Assembly (NCBI GenBank): GCA_046759185.1
Contig: JBHIBO010000003.1
Coordinates: forward strand, 1-64,000
Length of the DNA stretch: 64,000 nt
DNA from: JAJISK01 sp046759185
GTDB lineage: Archaea; Thermoplasmatota; Thermoplasmata; RBG-16-68-12; JAJISG01
Direction: 5' to 3'
Shown in pieces: positions 24,547 to 34,095 of the stretch. The position numbers were made by a program, and so were the translations under genes. The notes under the pieces were generated by a model. That model worked only from the letters and a program-made list of their open reading frames with translations. It was not told the DNA's origin and did no database searches. Within the stretch, counting starts at the first letter, position 1. Every line of letters starts with the position of its first letter.

Positions 24547-27522
24547 CTACCGGGTGATACGCTCTCGCCCCCGCCCCCGCCCCCGTAGCCTTCGCCGCAG
24601 GAAGAGGGCCACCGGGATCCCCACGATCACCGCGATGATGGAGCCGATCAGGAGAGGCTGCTTCCAAGCCGCCTCCCGAATGTCCACCTGACGCTCCACG
24701 GAGTTCCGGGGCCCAATGAAGAGGTCCGGTTCCTCCGGGTCTGTCACGTTGGCCCGCAACGTGTAATTGCCTAGAGGGCCGGTGATCCAGGTGAACTCAA
24801 CGACCTTCGTCTCCCCGGCATTCAACGTGTTGTTCGTGGGGTCACCATTGACGTCCTTAAAGGCCGGACTGATGGAGACCGGATCGCCAGGAGACTGGCC
24901 GAACTGGAAGGCGAAGAACGTCACCTGGACGTTATTGGCGCGCGCTCGGTCAGGCTTGTTGGTCACGTTGAACGTAATGAAGAGGCTCACAGACCCGAAG
25001 AGCGTCGACTCCTCCGGGCTCTCGGGATCGATCTGCATGACGTTGGGCTCAATCTCGAGGTCCGGTCGGGTCTCCGGGTCGACGCCAACTACGATACTCC
25101 GGGTAGCATTACCCTCGTTCCCCGCCTGGTCTGTCACGGTTAACACAACATCGAAGTTGCCGTTCTCGGTGTACGCATGGGTGACGTTCACCCCGGTCTC
25201 TGTGGTATCGTCTCCGAAGTCCCATTCGAAGGTCATGTTCTGGACGCTGTCCAAGTTGTCCGTCGTGTCCGACCCGTCGAAGAAGTAGGTGACCTTCTCC
25301 ACGAGACTCGCGACCTCTCGGAAGTCCTCGTCCAGGATGCGGAAGGCCACCTCGGGGGGTGATGTGTCCTCCACGACCGCCGTCAGGGTGGCGTTGAGGC
25401 TCTCCTGGCCCGCCTGGTCCACGGCCGTCAGGTTGACGGTGAAGGTTCCCGGCGCATCGAAGGTCCAGTCCACGCTCTGACCGGCGGCATCCACCACGCC
25501 GTCTCCGTCGAAGTCCCATCGGTACGCGCTGACGACGCCCTCCATCTGATCGTGGATGCGATCGGTGGAGTTGCCCGCGAAGAACTCGACGACTTGACCT
25601 TCCTTGACACTGATGGTCGTGTTGTTGGCATCGAGTCCGAACCCGGTGACGTTGTTTTCGAGGAACGCGATGGGGAGGATGCCGTCGACGTGCAAGGTGA
25701 AGTCCCGGAAGGTCACATTCTTGCCCACTTCGACAATCGTGAGATTCCCACTGTAGTTGCCCATGACCGCGAAGGTCACGTTGGGTCGGATGCCGAAGGC
25801 GGTCTTGAGCTGAGGTGTCGAGATATTCTCGAAGGTCCACGTGAAGTTTGAGTCGAGGTTGACGCGGCCGTTAGGACTGTTTGGGTCGGTGGACTCCTCC
25901 GCGCTGAAGGTCATGTTCTCGTCCGTCGGGATGATGGCGGTGTAGTTGTCGACGCTGGCATTCGTCTCCGTGAAGCGGTCGGGAGGCGCGACGACGAGGA
26001 CACGAGCCGTCCCTGCGATGGACTTGGCCACGTCCATATCCACCCGGAAGGTCCCTGGGGCGACGAGGGGGTCGATGACGATGAGGACGTAGCTCTGGAT
26101 GTCGACGGACCCTGTGATGGTTTCGGTTTCTCGCTCGTAACTTGGAACGACCTGGATGGCGTAGGTCGTGTTGACCCGCACCACGCCCTCCGTGTCGTGG
26201 GGGGCCGTGATGTTGACGAAGTACATCTGCTCGTCCGCAGGGATCGACGGGTCGATGGCTGTGTAGTTGGCGAGGCTCGCGATGAGGACGGGGCCGGCCG
26301 TCAGGTTGAAGCTGGCGAAGGTGACGTTGTAGTCCGTCACCGACGCGTTGAGGTCGGAACGGTAGGACTCGCCGTTCGTTGAAAAGAAGCCGACTGTGTC
26401 CACCTGTTTCGGGCCCGCTTCGACCAGGAAGGAGCGGAAGGCCTCCCGCTCGGTTGCGTCCAGGATTCCGTTCCCATCCCCGAGGGTCATGTCAATCTGC
26501 AGGCGGAGGTTCCGGACCGACGCGAAGGGAAGGCCCGGGAAGGTGCTGTCGTCATTGAAGGAGAGGTTTCGCCACAGGTTGAGCCGATTCCAGTCCCCTT
26601 CGGCATAGCGGATCTGCGTGTCGACGCGCTCATCGGGCGACACCTCGAGGACCCGATCGATCCGGTCGTCCACGCTGACGGTGATCGTGGTGATGTTGGC
26701 CGCCTTGCCGTCCGCATCCACGATCAGGATGAACGTCCCCGCGTAGGCGAAGAAGGTGTAGGAGGTGCCCGTGACGTTGGCCACGAGGAGCCGCCTCGCC
26801 GGTGGCGTGCCCCCATCGGTGTTGTAGAGGAAGGCCACGAGCCCGGCTGAGACGAAGGTGCCATCGGGCTCTTGGGCGATGCCCACGAGCTTGACCCCGG
26901 CGGCCAAGTCCACGGTGCGGGTGGAGTTCATCGTCACGGTCACGTTCTCCACCGCCTTGGCGAAGGTGTCCGCCTCCACGCGGACCTCGAAGTCTCCGGC
27001 CCACACGGTGAAATTCGCATCGCCGGCGGCATCCGTGATGTTCGTTCCCAGGACCTGTCCGGGCGTCACGTTGAAGAGTTCCACCTGCGCGCCCTGGACG
27101 GGGTCGGTGGCGGGATCCCGAACGTGGACCGTCAGGGTCAACGTTGCGGGGGGCATGGCCGCCATCTCGATGTTCTTGACGAGGTTCTGTGTGTTGTCGA
27201 AACGGAAGACCTCCGTCTCGTTGTCGAAGAAGCCTCCGGCCGTCTTCACGACGATCTTATAGAACCCTGGGGTTGGCGTGAACGAAAAGAACCCATCCGG
27301 GCCCGTCACAACGCCCACGCTGCCCTTCTGGCCGTGGGCATCGAACAGGGTGACCGCGACAGACTCGAGGAGTTCGGTGGGATTACCCGCTTCGGTAACT
27401 ACACCCTGGACCTGTCGCTGTTGGCCCGCGGACAGGTCCGCTGTGAGGAGTCCAAGCCCCCCGAGGAGCAGGACGAAGAGAAGAAGAATCGTCGCTGCCC
27501 TGTGTCTCCGGTTTGTGTCCAT
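24547..27522 (-). CDS. large secreted or surface protein with PKD and carboxypeptidase-regulatory-like domains
   Basis: A 991-residue exported protein. A signal peptide (ATILLLFVLLLGGLGLLTA) opens it. Several Ig-like beta-sandwich modules follow (VQGVVTEAGNPTELLESVAV and TLTVHVRDPATDPVQGAQVE resemble carboxypeptidase-regulatory domains). At least two PKD domains appear near residues 640-800 (YRWDFDGDGVVDAAG, FEWDFGDDTTETG). The end is a transmembrane anchor (about 955-977) and a short Arg-rich tail. Many Asn-x-Thr/Ser sites suggest N-glycosylation. It is probably an S-layer-linked or adhesion-type surface protein. The ATG at 27522 was chosen because GGAGG lies seven bases upstream and the signal peptide follows it. 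Confidence 0.85.
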   Translation of the reverse strand: MDTNRRHRAATILLLFVLLLGGLGLLTADLSAGQQRQVQGVVTEAGNPTELLESVAVTLFDAHGQKGSVGVVTGPDGFFSFTPTPGFYKIVVKTAGGFFDNETEVFRFDNTQNLVKNIEMAAMPPATLTLTVHVRDPATDPVQGAQVELFNVTPGQVLGTNITDAAGDANFTVWAGDFEVRVEADTFAKAVENVTVTMNSTRTVDLAAGVKLVGIAQEPDGTFVSAGLVAFLYNTDGGTPPARRLLVANVTGTSYTFFAYAGTFILIVDADGKAANITTITVSVDDRIDRVLEVSPDERVDTQIRYAEGDWNRLNLWRNLSFNDDSTFPGLPFASVRNLRLQIDMTLGDGNGILDATEREAFRSFLVEAGPKQVDTVGFFSTNGESYRSDLNASVTDYNVTFASFNLTAGPVLIASLANYTAIDPSIPADEQMYFVNITAPHDTEGVVRVNTTYAIQVVPSYERETETITGSVDIQSYVLIVIDPLVAPGTFRVDMDVAKSIAGTARVLVVAPPDRFTETNASVDNYTAIIPTDENMTFSAEESTDPNSPNGRVNLDSNFTWTFENISTPQLKTAFGIRPNVTFAVMGNYSGNLTIVEVGKNVTFRDFTLHVDGILPIAFLENNVTGFGLDANNTTISVKEGQVVEFFAGNSTDRIHDQMEGVVSAYRWDFDGDGVVDAAGQSVDWTFDAPGTFTVNLTAVDQAGQESLNATLTAVVEDTSPPEVAFRILDEDFREVASLVEKVTYFFDGSDTTDNLDSVQNMTFEWDFGDDTTETGVNVTHAYTENGNFDVVLTVTDQAGNEGNATRSIVVGVDPETRPDLEIEPNVMQIDPESPEESTLFGSVSLFITFNVTNKPDRARANNVQVTFFAFQFGQSPGDPVSISPAFKDVNGDPTNNTLNAGETKVVEFTWITGPLGNYTLRANVTDPEEPDLFIGPRNSVERQVDIREAAWKQPLLIGSIIAVIVGIPVALFLRRRLRGRGRGRERITR

Positions 27523-27567
27523 CCGTTTGCCTCCGTGCACCCTGCATAGTGCCCACTTTGTTTAGAT

Positions 27568-27582
27568 AGCCCAGCCTGGGCT
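27568..27582. promoter_or_regulatory. 15-base palindrome in the promoter of the surface-protein gene
   Basis: AGCCCAG C CTGGGCT is a perfect 7-base inverted repeat with a one-base spacer. It lies between the strong TATA box (ctatataat, 27605-27613) and the start at 27522, next to a second TATA-like segment. Its position suits an operator for a dimeric regulator. Confidence 0.5.
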
Positions 27583-27604
27583 GGCATCCGCCTAGCCACC
27601 GCGT

Positions 27605-27613
27605 CTATATAAT
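27605..27613 (-). promoter_or_regulatory. TATA box upstream of the surface-protein gene
   Basis: On the minus strand this reads ATTATATAG. It predicts transcription from about 27580, with a leader of about 58 bases that begins at the palindrome 27568-27582. The 95 bases between this box and the next gene show nothing else. Confidence 0.55.
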
Positions 27614-27708
27614 GCTGGCGGGTGACGCATCCGAGGCCGCGACGTCTGGACGACGACGCAAGGAAGACGTTCCCGCTGAGAACAAAAACGTAGAGCCGTG
27701 TCCGATCA

Positions 27709-28065
27709 CTAAGGCGCGACGCGGGCCCAGATCTCCTCCGGAAGCGTCTCGTAGACCTTCTCCTCCGGCCGCTCCTCCCGCCGTCGGCGGGCGCGGTCGA
27801 TGGCGAGATCGTCCAGCTCCCAGTAGAAGGTGCGCCAGGACCGCCCCGTGGGGAGAATCACGGTCTCCCAGTATGTGTTGAGGAGGCCGGCGTCATGGAG
27901 GTCGTAGAAGACCTTGCGATCTTCCTGCTGAAGGGCGTTGTCGATGATGACGGAGTTGAAGCCGAAGTAGTTCAGGACCCGGAGGGCGGTGTCGCTCGCC
28001 TCTTCCGGTGAGATGTCGAGCGTTTTCTCCAGGGCTTCCTGGAGCTCTTCAGGTCGGACAACCAT
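27709..28065 (-). CDS. small conserved archaeal protein, possibly DUF6015
   Basis: A 118-residue soluble protein. The N-terminal half is helical (RPEELQEALEKTLDISPEEASDTALRVLNYFGF). The centre carries VIIDNALQQEDRKVFYDLHDAGLL and a strand pair around YWETVILPTGRSWRTFYW, followed by a basic helix. The pattern looks like a winged-helix or wHTH-containing protein, and it recalls small DUF6015-type archaeal proteins, but I am not certain. It is preceded by a TATA-like ACTTATAG (about 28108-28116), so it is likely expressed. It is divergent from the molybdenum hydroxylase gene at 28221. Confidence 0.6.
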   Translation of the reverse strand: MVVRPEELQEALEKTLDISPEEASDTALRVLNYFGFNSVIIDNALQQEDRKVFYDLHDAGLLNTYWETVILPTGRSWRTFYWELDDLAIDRARRRREERPEEKVYETLPEEIWARVAP

Positions 28066-28220
28066 CCTTACCCACGTGCCCCCCGCTAGTGGTTAATCTG
28101 TGTTCGCTACTATAAGTATGTTTCCCCGAACCGTTACCAGCCTCCATCTGGTCGTGCGAAGGGCTTAACCGGGGAGCCACATGGGAACGTGGACGAGGTC
28201 TCCGGCGAGGTGAGGCGAGG

Positions 28221-30545
28221 GTGGCGGAACGGGACACAACGGCCAAGCGATATGTCGGATCCCGGATCCCTCGCCTGGAAGACCGTCGTTTCGTGACGGG
28301 TCGGGGCGAGTTCGTCACGGACCTCTCTCTGCCTGAGATGGTCCACGCAGCCTTCGTTCGAAGCCCGTACGCCCATGCCAAGATTCTCGGGATCGACCTG
28401 GAAGCCGCGAGGACCGCCCAGGGGGTCTTAGGAGCCTGGAGTGGAAGGGACCTCGAGGGCGCGCTGGGCCCCCTGCCCACGGAGGTCGGTATGGAGGAGG
28501 CAGGCCTCAAGAAACCACCCTACCCCGCCGTGGCCGTGGACCGTGTCCGATATGGGGGGGAGGCCGTGGCGGTCGTCGTCGCCTCCGATCCGTACGTCCT
28601 GCAGGACGTCCTGGAACTCGTGGACGTCCGCTACGAGGCCTTGCCGGTTGTCGTGAACCAGGAGGAGGCGTTGGGGGAGGGCGCCCCACAACTCCACGAA
28701 GAGGCTCCCCGTAACCTGGCCTTCCGTTGGCATCTCGAGGGAGGAGACGTGGAAGGTGCCTTTCAGGAAGCCGACGTCGTAGTCGAACGGCGGATCGTGA
28801 ACCAGCGTCTCCAGCCGGCCGCCATCGAGCCGCGTGCAGCGGTGGCCCGCTGGGATTCCCAGACGGACCGCCTCACGCTGTGGGTAACCTCTCAGAACCC
28901 GAAGACCCACCGCGAGATCCTGGCTCGCGTCTTGGGGATGCCGGAGGCGGATCTTCGGGTCATCGCCCCGGACGTTGGTGGTGGCTTCGGAAGCAAGATC
29001 GCTGTCTACCCGGGGGAAGCCGTGGTGTGCCACCTCGCGCGTCACCTTGGACGACCCGTGAAGTGGGTCGAGAACCGCGGCGAGAACTTCCAGGTGACGT
29101 CTCACGGCCGCGATCACATTCAGGACGTCCGACTCGCTGCCAAGGGCGACGGGACCATCCTCGGTATCGATGTGACGTCCCTGGCCAACCTGGGAGCCTA
29201 TCCCTCCACTGCAGGGCCGGGCGTTCCGGCCAGTCCCTTCGGGAAGATGCTCAGCGGGGCCTACCTCATGCGGGGGGTCCGCGTGGAGGTCCACGGCGTT
29301 TTCACGAACACGACCCCCACGGACGCCTACCGGGGGGCAGGGCGACCCGAAGCGGCCTACGCCGTGGAACGCATGGTGGACATCCTCGCCCGGCGGTTGG
29401 AGATGGATCCGGCAGAGATCCGGAGGAGGAACTTCATTCCGCCCGACGCCTTCCCCTACCAGGTCCCCACGGGACTCAAATACGATAGCGGGAACTACGA
29501 AAGGGCGCTGCAGAAGGCCCTGGAGGTCGCGGACTATCTCGGTCTCCGGGAAGAACAGGCGCGCGCTCGGAAGGAAGGGCGGCTCCTCGGCATCGGCATC
29601 TCCACCTACGTGGAGGTTTGCGGATTCGGTTCACCGGGGGGGTGTCGCCTGCAGGTCGATCCAGCCGGGAAGGTGGTCGTGTACACGGGGGCGCATCCCC
29701 AGGGCCAGGGGCAGGAGACGAGCCTCGCCCAGATCGTGGCCGACGCCCTGACGATTCCCGTGGAGGCCGTCGAGGTGCGCCACGGGGATACGGCCACGAC
29801 CCCGTGGGGCATTGGTACCTTCGGGAGTCGCGGACTGGCCGTGGAGGGGGGCGCCTCCCTCCTGGCGGGTCGCGAGATGGCGGATGCCGCCCGGAGGCGG
29901 GCTGCGGGGTTGTTGGAGGCTCGGCCCGAGGACGTCGTTCTTGCGGAAGGAAAGGCCTTCGTCCCCGATGCTCCGGAGCGGGCGTTCAGCCTCTGGGACC
30001 TCGCCCAGTCACCTCAAGAGACCCAACCGGACGAGGAAGCGCCGTCCTGGGAGGTCACCGCCTTCTACGAGACCGAGGACTACGTGTTCCCCTTCGGGGC
30101 TCACGTGTGTGTGGTCGAGGTCGAGCCGGCCACCGGCGAGGTTCAGGTCCTGCGCTACGTCGCCGTGGACGATTGTGGGACGGTGATCAGCCCCCAGCTC
30201 GTGGAGGGTCAGGTGCACGGTGGGGCGCTCCAAGGCATCGCACAGGCCCTCTGGGAGGAGGCCCGCTACGACGAGACCGGGAACCTGCTCACACTGGGGC
30301 TATCCGAGTACGGGGTCCCCACGGCCCTGGAGAGTCCCCGCATCGAAAGCGTCCGCCATGTGACGCCCTCGCCGCACAACCTATTGGGGGCCAAGGGGGT
30401 GGGTGAGGCCGGGACCATCGGGGCGACGCCGGCCGTGGTGAACGCGGTCGTGGACGCCCTTGCCCCGTACGGCATCGTGCACTTGGACATGCCCTTGACG
30501 CCCGATCGCGTCTGGGCGGCCCTCCGGACGGGAGAGCGAGGCTAG
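28221..30545 (+). CDS. molybdenum hydroxylase large subunit (orphan, form II CoxL-like)
   Basis: A 774-residue xanthine dehydrogenase-family catalytic subunit that binds the Mo-molybdopterin cytosine dinucleotide cofactor. It has the N-terminal RIPRLEDRRFVTGRGEFVTDL, DVGGGFGSK, the active-loop signature AYRGAGR (about 369-375, the form II/generic type with Gly in place of the CO dehydrogenase cysteine), PQGQGQETSLAQI, and the C-terminal GAKGVGEAGTI with the catalytic Glu. It is 60-65% like the region B subunit by eye but has no adjacent FAD or [2Fe-2S] subunit, so it must borrow them or is a separately regulated hydroxylase of unknown substrate. The start is GTG after GAGGTGAGG. Confidence 0.9.
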   Translation: MAERDTTAKRYVGSRIPRLEDRRFVTGRGEFVTDLSLPEMVHAAFVRSPYAHAKILGIDLEAARTAQGVLGAWSGRDLEGALGPLPTEVGMEEAGLKKPPYPAVAVDRVRYGGEAVAVVVASDPYVLQDVLELVDVRYEALPVVVNQEEALGEGAPQLHEEAPRNLAFRWHLEGGDVEGAFQEADVVVERRIVNQRLQPAAIEPRAAVARWDSQTDRLTLWVTSQNPKTHREILARVLGMPEADLRVIAPDVGGGFGSKIAVYPGEAVVCHLARHLGRPVKWVENRGENFQVTSHGRDHIQDVRLAAKGDGTILGIDVTSLANLGAYPSTAGPGVPASPFGKMLSGAYLMRGVRVEVHGVFTNTTPTDAYRGAGRPEAAYAVERMVDILARRLEMDPAEIRRRNFIPPDAFPYQVPTGLKYDSGNYERALQKALEVADYLGLREEQARARKEGRLLGIGISTYVEVCGFGSPGGCRLQVDPAGKVVVYTGAHPQGQGQETSLAQIVADALTIPVEAVEVRHGDTATTPWGIGTFGSRGLAVEGGASLLAGREMADAARRRAAGLLEARPEDVVLAEGKAFVPDAPERAFSLWDLAQSPQETQPDEEAPSWEVTAFYETEDYVFPFGAHVCVVEVEPATGEVQVLRYVAVDDCGTVISPQLVEGQVHGGALQGIAQALWEEARYDETGNLLTLGLSEYGVPTALESPRIESVRHVTPSPHNLLGAKGVGEAGTIGATPAVVNAVVDALAPYGIVHLDMPLTPDRVWAALRTGERG

Positions 30546-30551
30546 GCGCAC

Positions 30552-31247
30552 TCACTTAGGTGATGTCCGTCCCTCGGACCGCATCCCAGACGCTCCCAAG
30601 AGGTCCACGAACTCCGTGAAGTCTCGAGCCTCGAGGTCCGGCTCCAAGTCTAGCGGTTCCATCTCTCCACCCGCGCGGTTAATCCAGAGGCCCTTGAGGC
30701 CGGCAGCCTTGGCGCCCATGATGTCAAAGGCGTTCGAAGAGACCATTCCAATCTCCCCGGGTGGGAGATTGAGCTGAGACACCGCGAGTTCGTAGACCCT
30801 GGGGGAGGGCTTGTACGTCTCCACCTGCTCTGCGCTCAAGACGAGGGAGAATAGACGGGAGATGCCGCTCCCCTCCAGGAGGGCATGGAGGAGGGCCGTT
30901 TCGCCGTTGCTCAGGACGACCAGAGTATAGCTCTCCTTTAGGTTCTCCAGGGCGCCCGCAACGTCCGGATAAAGGGGGAGCCGGCTCCAGGCCCCGGTCA
31001 GGTCTTCCACCTCTTCTGGGCTCAGCCCGACCTCAAGCCAGCTGCTCGCCGTGGAAAGGGCCCGCTTGGTTACCTCCGAGAAAGGCAGGAACCGGCGCAT
31101 TAGGGCCACGAGAAACGTGTACTCCAGCTGCTTTCTTCTCCAAAGAGCAAGCAGCTCTTCCCCGCCCTTGCTTCGTTCTCCCAGCCTCACACGCAAGGCC
31201 TCTACGTCGAACAGCGTTCCGAACACGTCGAACGCCAAAGCGCGCAT
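30552..31247 (-). CDS. HAD-superfamily haloacid dehalogenase type II-like hydrolase
   Basis: A 231-residue HAD hydrolase. Motif I is FDVFGTLFD (nucleophile Asp at about residue 7), motif II is VVLSNGE (Ser), the Lys is in ETYKPSPRVYELA, and motif IV is MVSSNAFDIMGAKAAG. The cap contains WRRKQLEYTFL, which in L-2-haloacid dehalogenases carries the substrate-binding residues. The match is to (S)-2-haloacid dehalogenases, but HAD members vary and phosphatase activity is possible. The gene runs in the opposite direction to, and ends 7 bases after, the molybdenum hydroxylase gene. Confidence 0.82.
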   Translation of the reverse strand: MRALAFDVFGTLFDVEALRVRLGERSKGGEELLALWRRKQLEYTFLVALMRRFLPFSEVTKRALSTASSWLEVGLSPEEVEDLTGAWSRLPLYPDVAGALENLKESYTLVVLSNGETALLHALLEGSGISRLFSLVLSAEQVETYKPSPRVYELAVSQLNLPPGEIGMVSSNAFDIMGAKAAGLKGLWINRAGGEMEPLDLEPDLEARDFTEFVDLLGASGMRSEGRTSPK

Positions 31248-31435
31248 AGAACCATCGTGCTACCCGTGCGCCCGCCTAAAAGCATTCCCTCCCCCCGGTT
31301 CTCGCCCGAGGCGTTGGATGCGTTGGGACCATCAGGCATGAATATGGGGATTCGGGCGCTGCTCTTCGCAAAGGATGAATAGAATCGGGCCATCCTGCCT
31401 TTGAAACGGAGGAGGGAGGAACCAGAGGCGGAGCC

Positions 31436-33382
31436 GTGCCAACCAGCAAGGCGATCGATGTACTGTTGGAGGAGGGACGTCTGTTCCCTCCGTCTAAGGC
31501 GTTCGTGGAGCAGGCCAATGTGAGCGACCCGGCCCTCTATGAGGAAGCCCGCCAGGATTTCGAGGGATTTTGGGCGCGTAGAGCGGGAGATCTCCACTGG
31601 TTTCAGAAGTGGGAGAGAGTCCTCGACGACGACAATCCACCGTTCTTCCAGTGGTTCGTCGGCGGAAAGCTAAACGCTTCCTACAACTGCCTGGACCGGC
31701 ATACGGCAGGACCGCGACGAAACAAGGCCGCCCTCATCTGGGAGGGGGAGCCCGGCGAGGTCCGAGTCTACACCTTTCAGATGCTCCAGGACGAGGTGTG
31801 CCGCGTCGCTAACGGCCTAAGGAAGCTGGGGGTACGGAGAGGGGAAGTGGTTACCGTCTACCTCCCCATGATCCCCGAGCTCCCCGTCGTCATGCTCGCC
31901 TGCGCCAGAATCGGGGCGATTCACAGCGTCGTCTTTGCGGGCTTCTCCGCCGAGGCGCTGGCTACAAGGATGGAGGATGCCGAGAGCCGCTACCTCGTAA
32001 CCTGCGACGGGTACTACCGTCGAGGCCATGTCGTCGACCAAGGAGCGAAGGCGGCGGAAGCCCTGGACGCGCTCCCCTTCGCGGCGAGGAAGGTCGTCTA
32101 CGTTCGCAGGGTCGGCCGGGATGTCGCCCAGGAGGAGGGGCGAGACCTTTGGTGGGATGAGTTGTTGCAGGCCTCCTCCCACTGCGAGCCAGAGGCCATG
32201 GATGCCGAGGATGTCCTGTTCATCATGTACACCAGTGGGACCACCGGGCGGCCCAAGGGGGTCGTCCACACCACGGGCGGCTATCTGACCTACGTCGCCG
32301 CCACCCACCGCTGGATCTTCGACGTCAAAGAGACGGACCTGTACTGGTGCGCGGCCGACATCGGCTGGATCACGGGCCATAGCTACATCGTCTACGGCCC
32401 GCTGGCGAATGGGACAACGACCTTCCTTTACGAAGGGGCTCCCGACTGGCCGAAGAAGGACCGGCTATGGCAGATCGTCGAACGGTCCGGGGTCAACATC
32501 CTCTACACGGCCCCGACGCTCATCCGGGCGGTCATGAAGTGGGGGGAGGAGTACCCCGCATCGCGCGACCTCTCTAGCCTTCGCCTCCTGGGAACCGTGG
32601 GGGAGCCCATTAATCCCGAGGCGTGGCTCTGGTACTGGAAGCACATCGGGGGGGAGAAGGCGCCTGTCGTCGACACGTGGTGGCAGACAGAGACCGGGGG
32701 CATCCTGATCACTCCCCTTCCGGGCATCACCACTCTGAAGCCAGGCGCCGCAACGTTGCCCTTCCCCGGGGTCGAGGCCGCCATCCTGGACGAGGGGGGG
32801 AACCCCGTGCCCGAGGGCCAAGGAGGTTGGCTCGTGATTACGCGCCCGTGGCCTGGTATGCTCCGCACCCTCTGGAAGGATCCTGATCGGTACATCGAGA
32901 CCTACTTCGGGAAGTACGGGTCCAACACCTATGTCGCCTGGGACGCGGCGAAGCGGGATGAGAACGGCTACTACATCCTCATGGGACGCCTCGACGACGT
33001 CCTCAACGTAGCGGGCCACCGGTTGAGCACGTGGGAGTTAGAGAGCGCCCTGGTGAGCCATCCCGCTGTGGCCGAGGCGGCCGTTGTGGGCGTCAGCCAC
33101 CCCGTGAAGGGCGAGGTGCCTTTCGCGTTCGCGATCCTCCGGGCTGGCCGTCAGGCCAGCGACGAGCTGGAGAAGGAGCTTACGGCGCACGTGGCGGACG
33201 CCATCGGCCCCATTGCCAGGCCGGAGCGCATCATCCTCAGCCCCGACTTACCGAAGACACGCAGCGGCAAGATCATGCGGCGCCTGCTCAAGGACATCGC
33301 GGAGGGGAGGCCCTTGGGGGACACGACCACCCTGCGAAACCCCGAGATCTGCGAGGAGCTGAAGACCCTCGCCGCCGCCTGA
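31436..33382 (+). CDS. acs: acetyl-CoA synthetase (AMP-forming)
   Basis: A 648-residue ANL-superfamily enzyme that converts acetate, ATP and CoA to acetyl-CoA. The order is the N-terminal helical domain (DLHWFQKWERVLDDDNPPFFQWF), the P-loop YTSGTTGRPKG (about 264-274), the WWQTETGG acyl pocket region, the hinge around ENGYYILMGRLDDVLNVAGHRL, and the acetylation-site lysine in PKTRSGKIMRR (about 615). The usual GD before AAKRDE is changed to WD. The GTG start follows GGAGGAGGGAGGAACC. It is one of two Acs-like genes here (see 36715). Confidence 0.93.
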   Translation: MPTSKAIDVLLEEGRLFPPSKAFVEQANVSDPALYEEARQDFEGFWARRAGDLHWFQKWERVLDDDNPPFFQWFVGGKLNASYNCLDRHTAGPRRNKAALIWEGEPGEVRVYTFQMLQDEVCRVANGLRKLGVRRGEVVTVYLPMIPELPVVMLACARIGAIHSVVFAGFSAEALATRMEDAESRYLVTCDGYYRRGHVVDQGAKAAEALDALPFAARKVVYVRRVGRDVAQEEGRDLWWDELLQASSHCEPEAMDAEDVLFIMYTSGTTGRPKGVVHTTGGYLTYVAATHRWIFDVKETDLYWCAADIGWITGHSYIVYGPLANGTTTFLYEGAPDWPKKDRLWQIVERSGVNILYTAPTLIRAVMKWGEEYPASRDLSSLRLLGTVGEPINPEAWLWYWKHIGGEKAPVVDTWWQTETGGILITPLPGITTLKPGAATLPFPGVEAAILDEGGNPVPEGQGGWLVITRPWPGMLRTLWKDPDRYIETYFGKYGSNTYVAWDAAKRDENGYYILMGRLDDVLNVAGHRLSTWELESALVSHPAVAEAAVVGVSHPVKGEVPFAFAILRAGRQASDELEKELTAHVADAIGPIARPERIILSPDLPKTRSGKIMRRLLKDIAEGRPLGDTTTLRNPEICEELKTLAAA

Positions 33383-33532
33383 CGCGAGGGACGTCGAGGC
33401 GATGCGGCGCGCATGACTCCGAGCTGAGAGTGACATTTTTGATAACCGCTGCCCAACCTATTTGCTTCGCATAACGCGATCAAGGGGGGACGAAAGGGAC
33501 GAAGGGATGCATCTCTTTCCATCGGGAGCAGT

Positions 33533-33811
33533 ATGCTCGATTCCCCCGTAACCTGCCTCATCGCGGACGGCTTCCGCTGCCGAGATTGCGGCCACGAGGA
33601 CAACGAGAGGGACCCGCGGACGGGGAGGGTAATCGGCCCCATCCATGTGATGAAGTTGCTCACTTCCGGCTGCGGCTGTCCGGCGCACGCCGATGTCCTG
33701 CCGGTGACGGCGGACCTGGAGGTCGTCTCTCCCCGCTTGGATTTGGTCAGCTTGTGCCTGATTTGCGGCAGGGCCTGCTCCGGCGAGCCCGAATACCAGG
33801 TGACCCCATGA
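33533..33811 (+). CDS. small cysteine-rich protein, probably metal-binding
   Basis: A 92-residue protein with Cys-x2-Cys in FRCRDCGHED (about 15-24), a CGC in the centre, and CLICGRAC near the end. The spacing suggests one or two zinc-ribbon sites, although none matches a named family. The TATA region is not clear, but GGGAG precedes the ATG. It is coupled to the next small membrane-protein gene by an ATGA overlap. Confidence 0.5.
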   Translation: MLDSPVTCLIADGFRCRDCGHEDNERDPRTGRVIGPIHVMKLLTSGCGCPAHADVLPVTADLEVVSPRLDLVSLCLICGRACSGEPEYQVTP

Positions 33812-34095
33812 GTTTCGACGAAGTCTTCGACGTGAGCGACCGGGTGCGAAGGTTCTGGAAAACGGGCGTCTGGTTCATGATTGCCGCCGCGCTCGGCAGC
33901 GCGGGGATGGCGATGTACATGAGGCTTGTGTCGGCTGTCGATCTATGGCTGAAGCTGCTCTTCGTCCTCGGAAACAGGGGCATCCTAGGCTGGGCGATCT
34001 GGAAGATGAACCTATGGAGAAGGACCGACCGATTGAAGGAGGTCGCCGCGGGGGCATCCTGGCCCTGCAGGCCGTGTTCGGAATCGCCATTGTAA
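33808..34095 (+). CDS. small membrane protein
   Basis: A 95-residue frame with two hydrophobic segments (GVWFMIAAALGSAGMAMYM and LWLKLLFVLGNRGILGWAIW), starting inside the stop of the Cys-rich gene (ATGA). The last 25 residues overlap the next frame and are unlike the rest, so the true end may be earlier, or a frameshift joins this gene to the one at 34014. The function is unknown. Confidence 0.45.
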   Translation: MSFDEVFDVSDRVRRFWKTGVWFMIAAALGSAGMAMYMRLVSAVDLWLKLLFVLGNRGILGWAIWKMNLWRRTDRLKEVAAGASWPCRPCSESPL

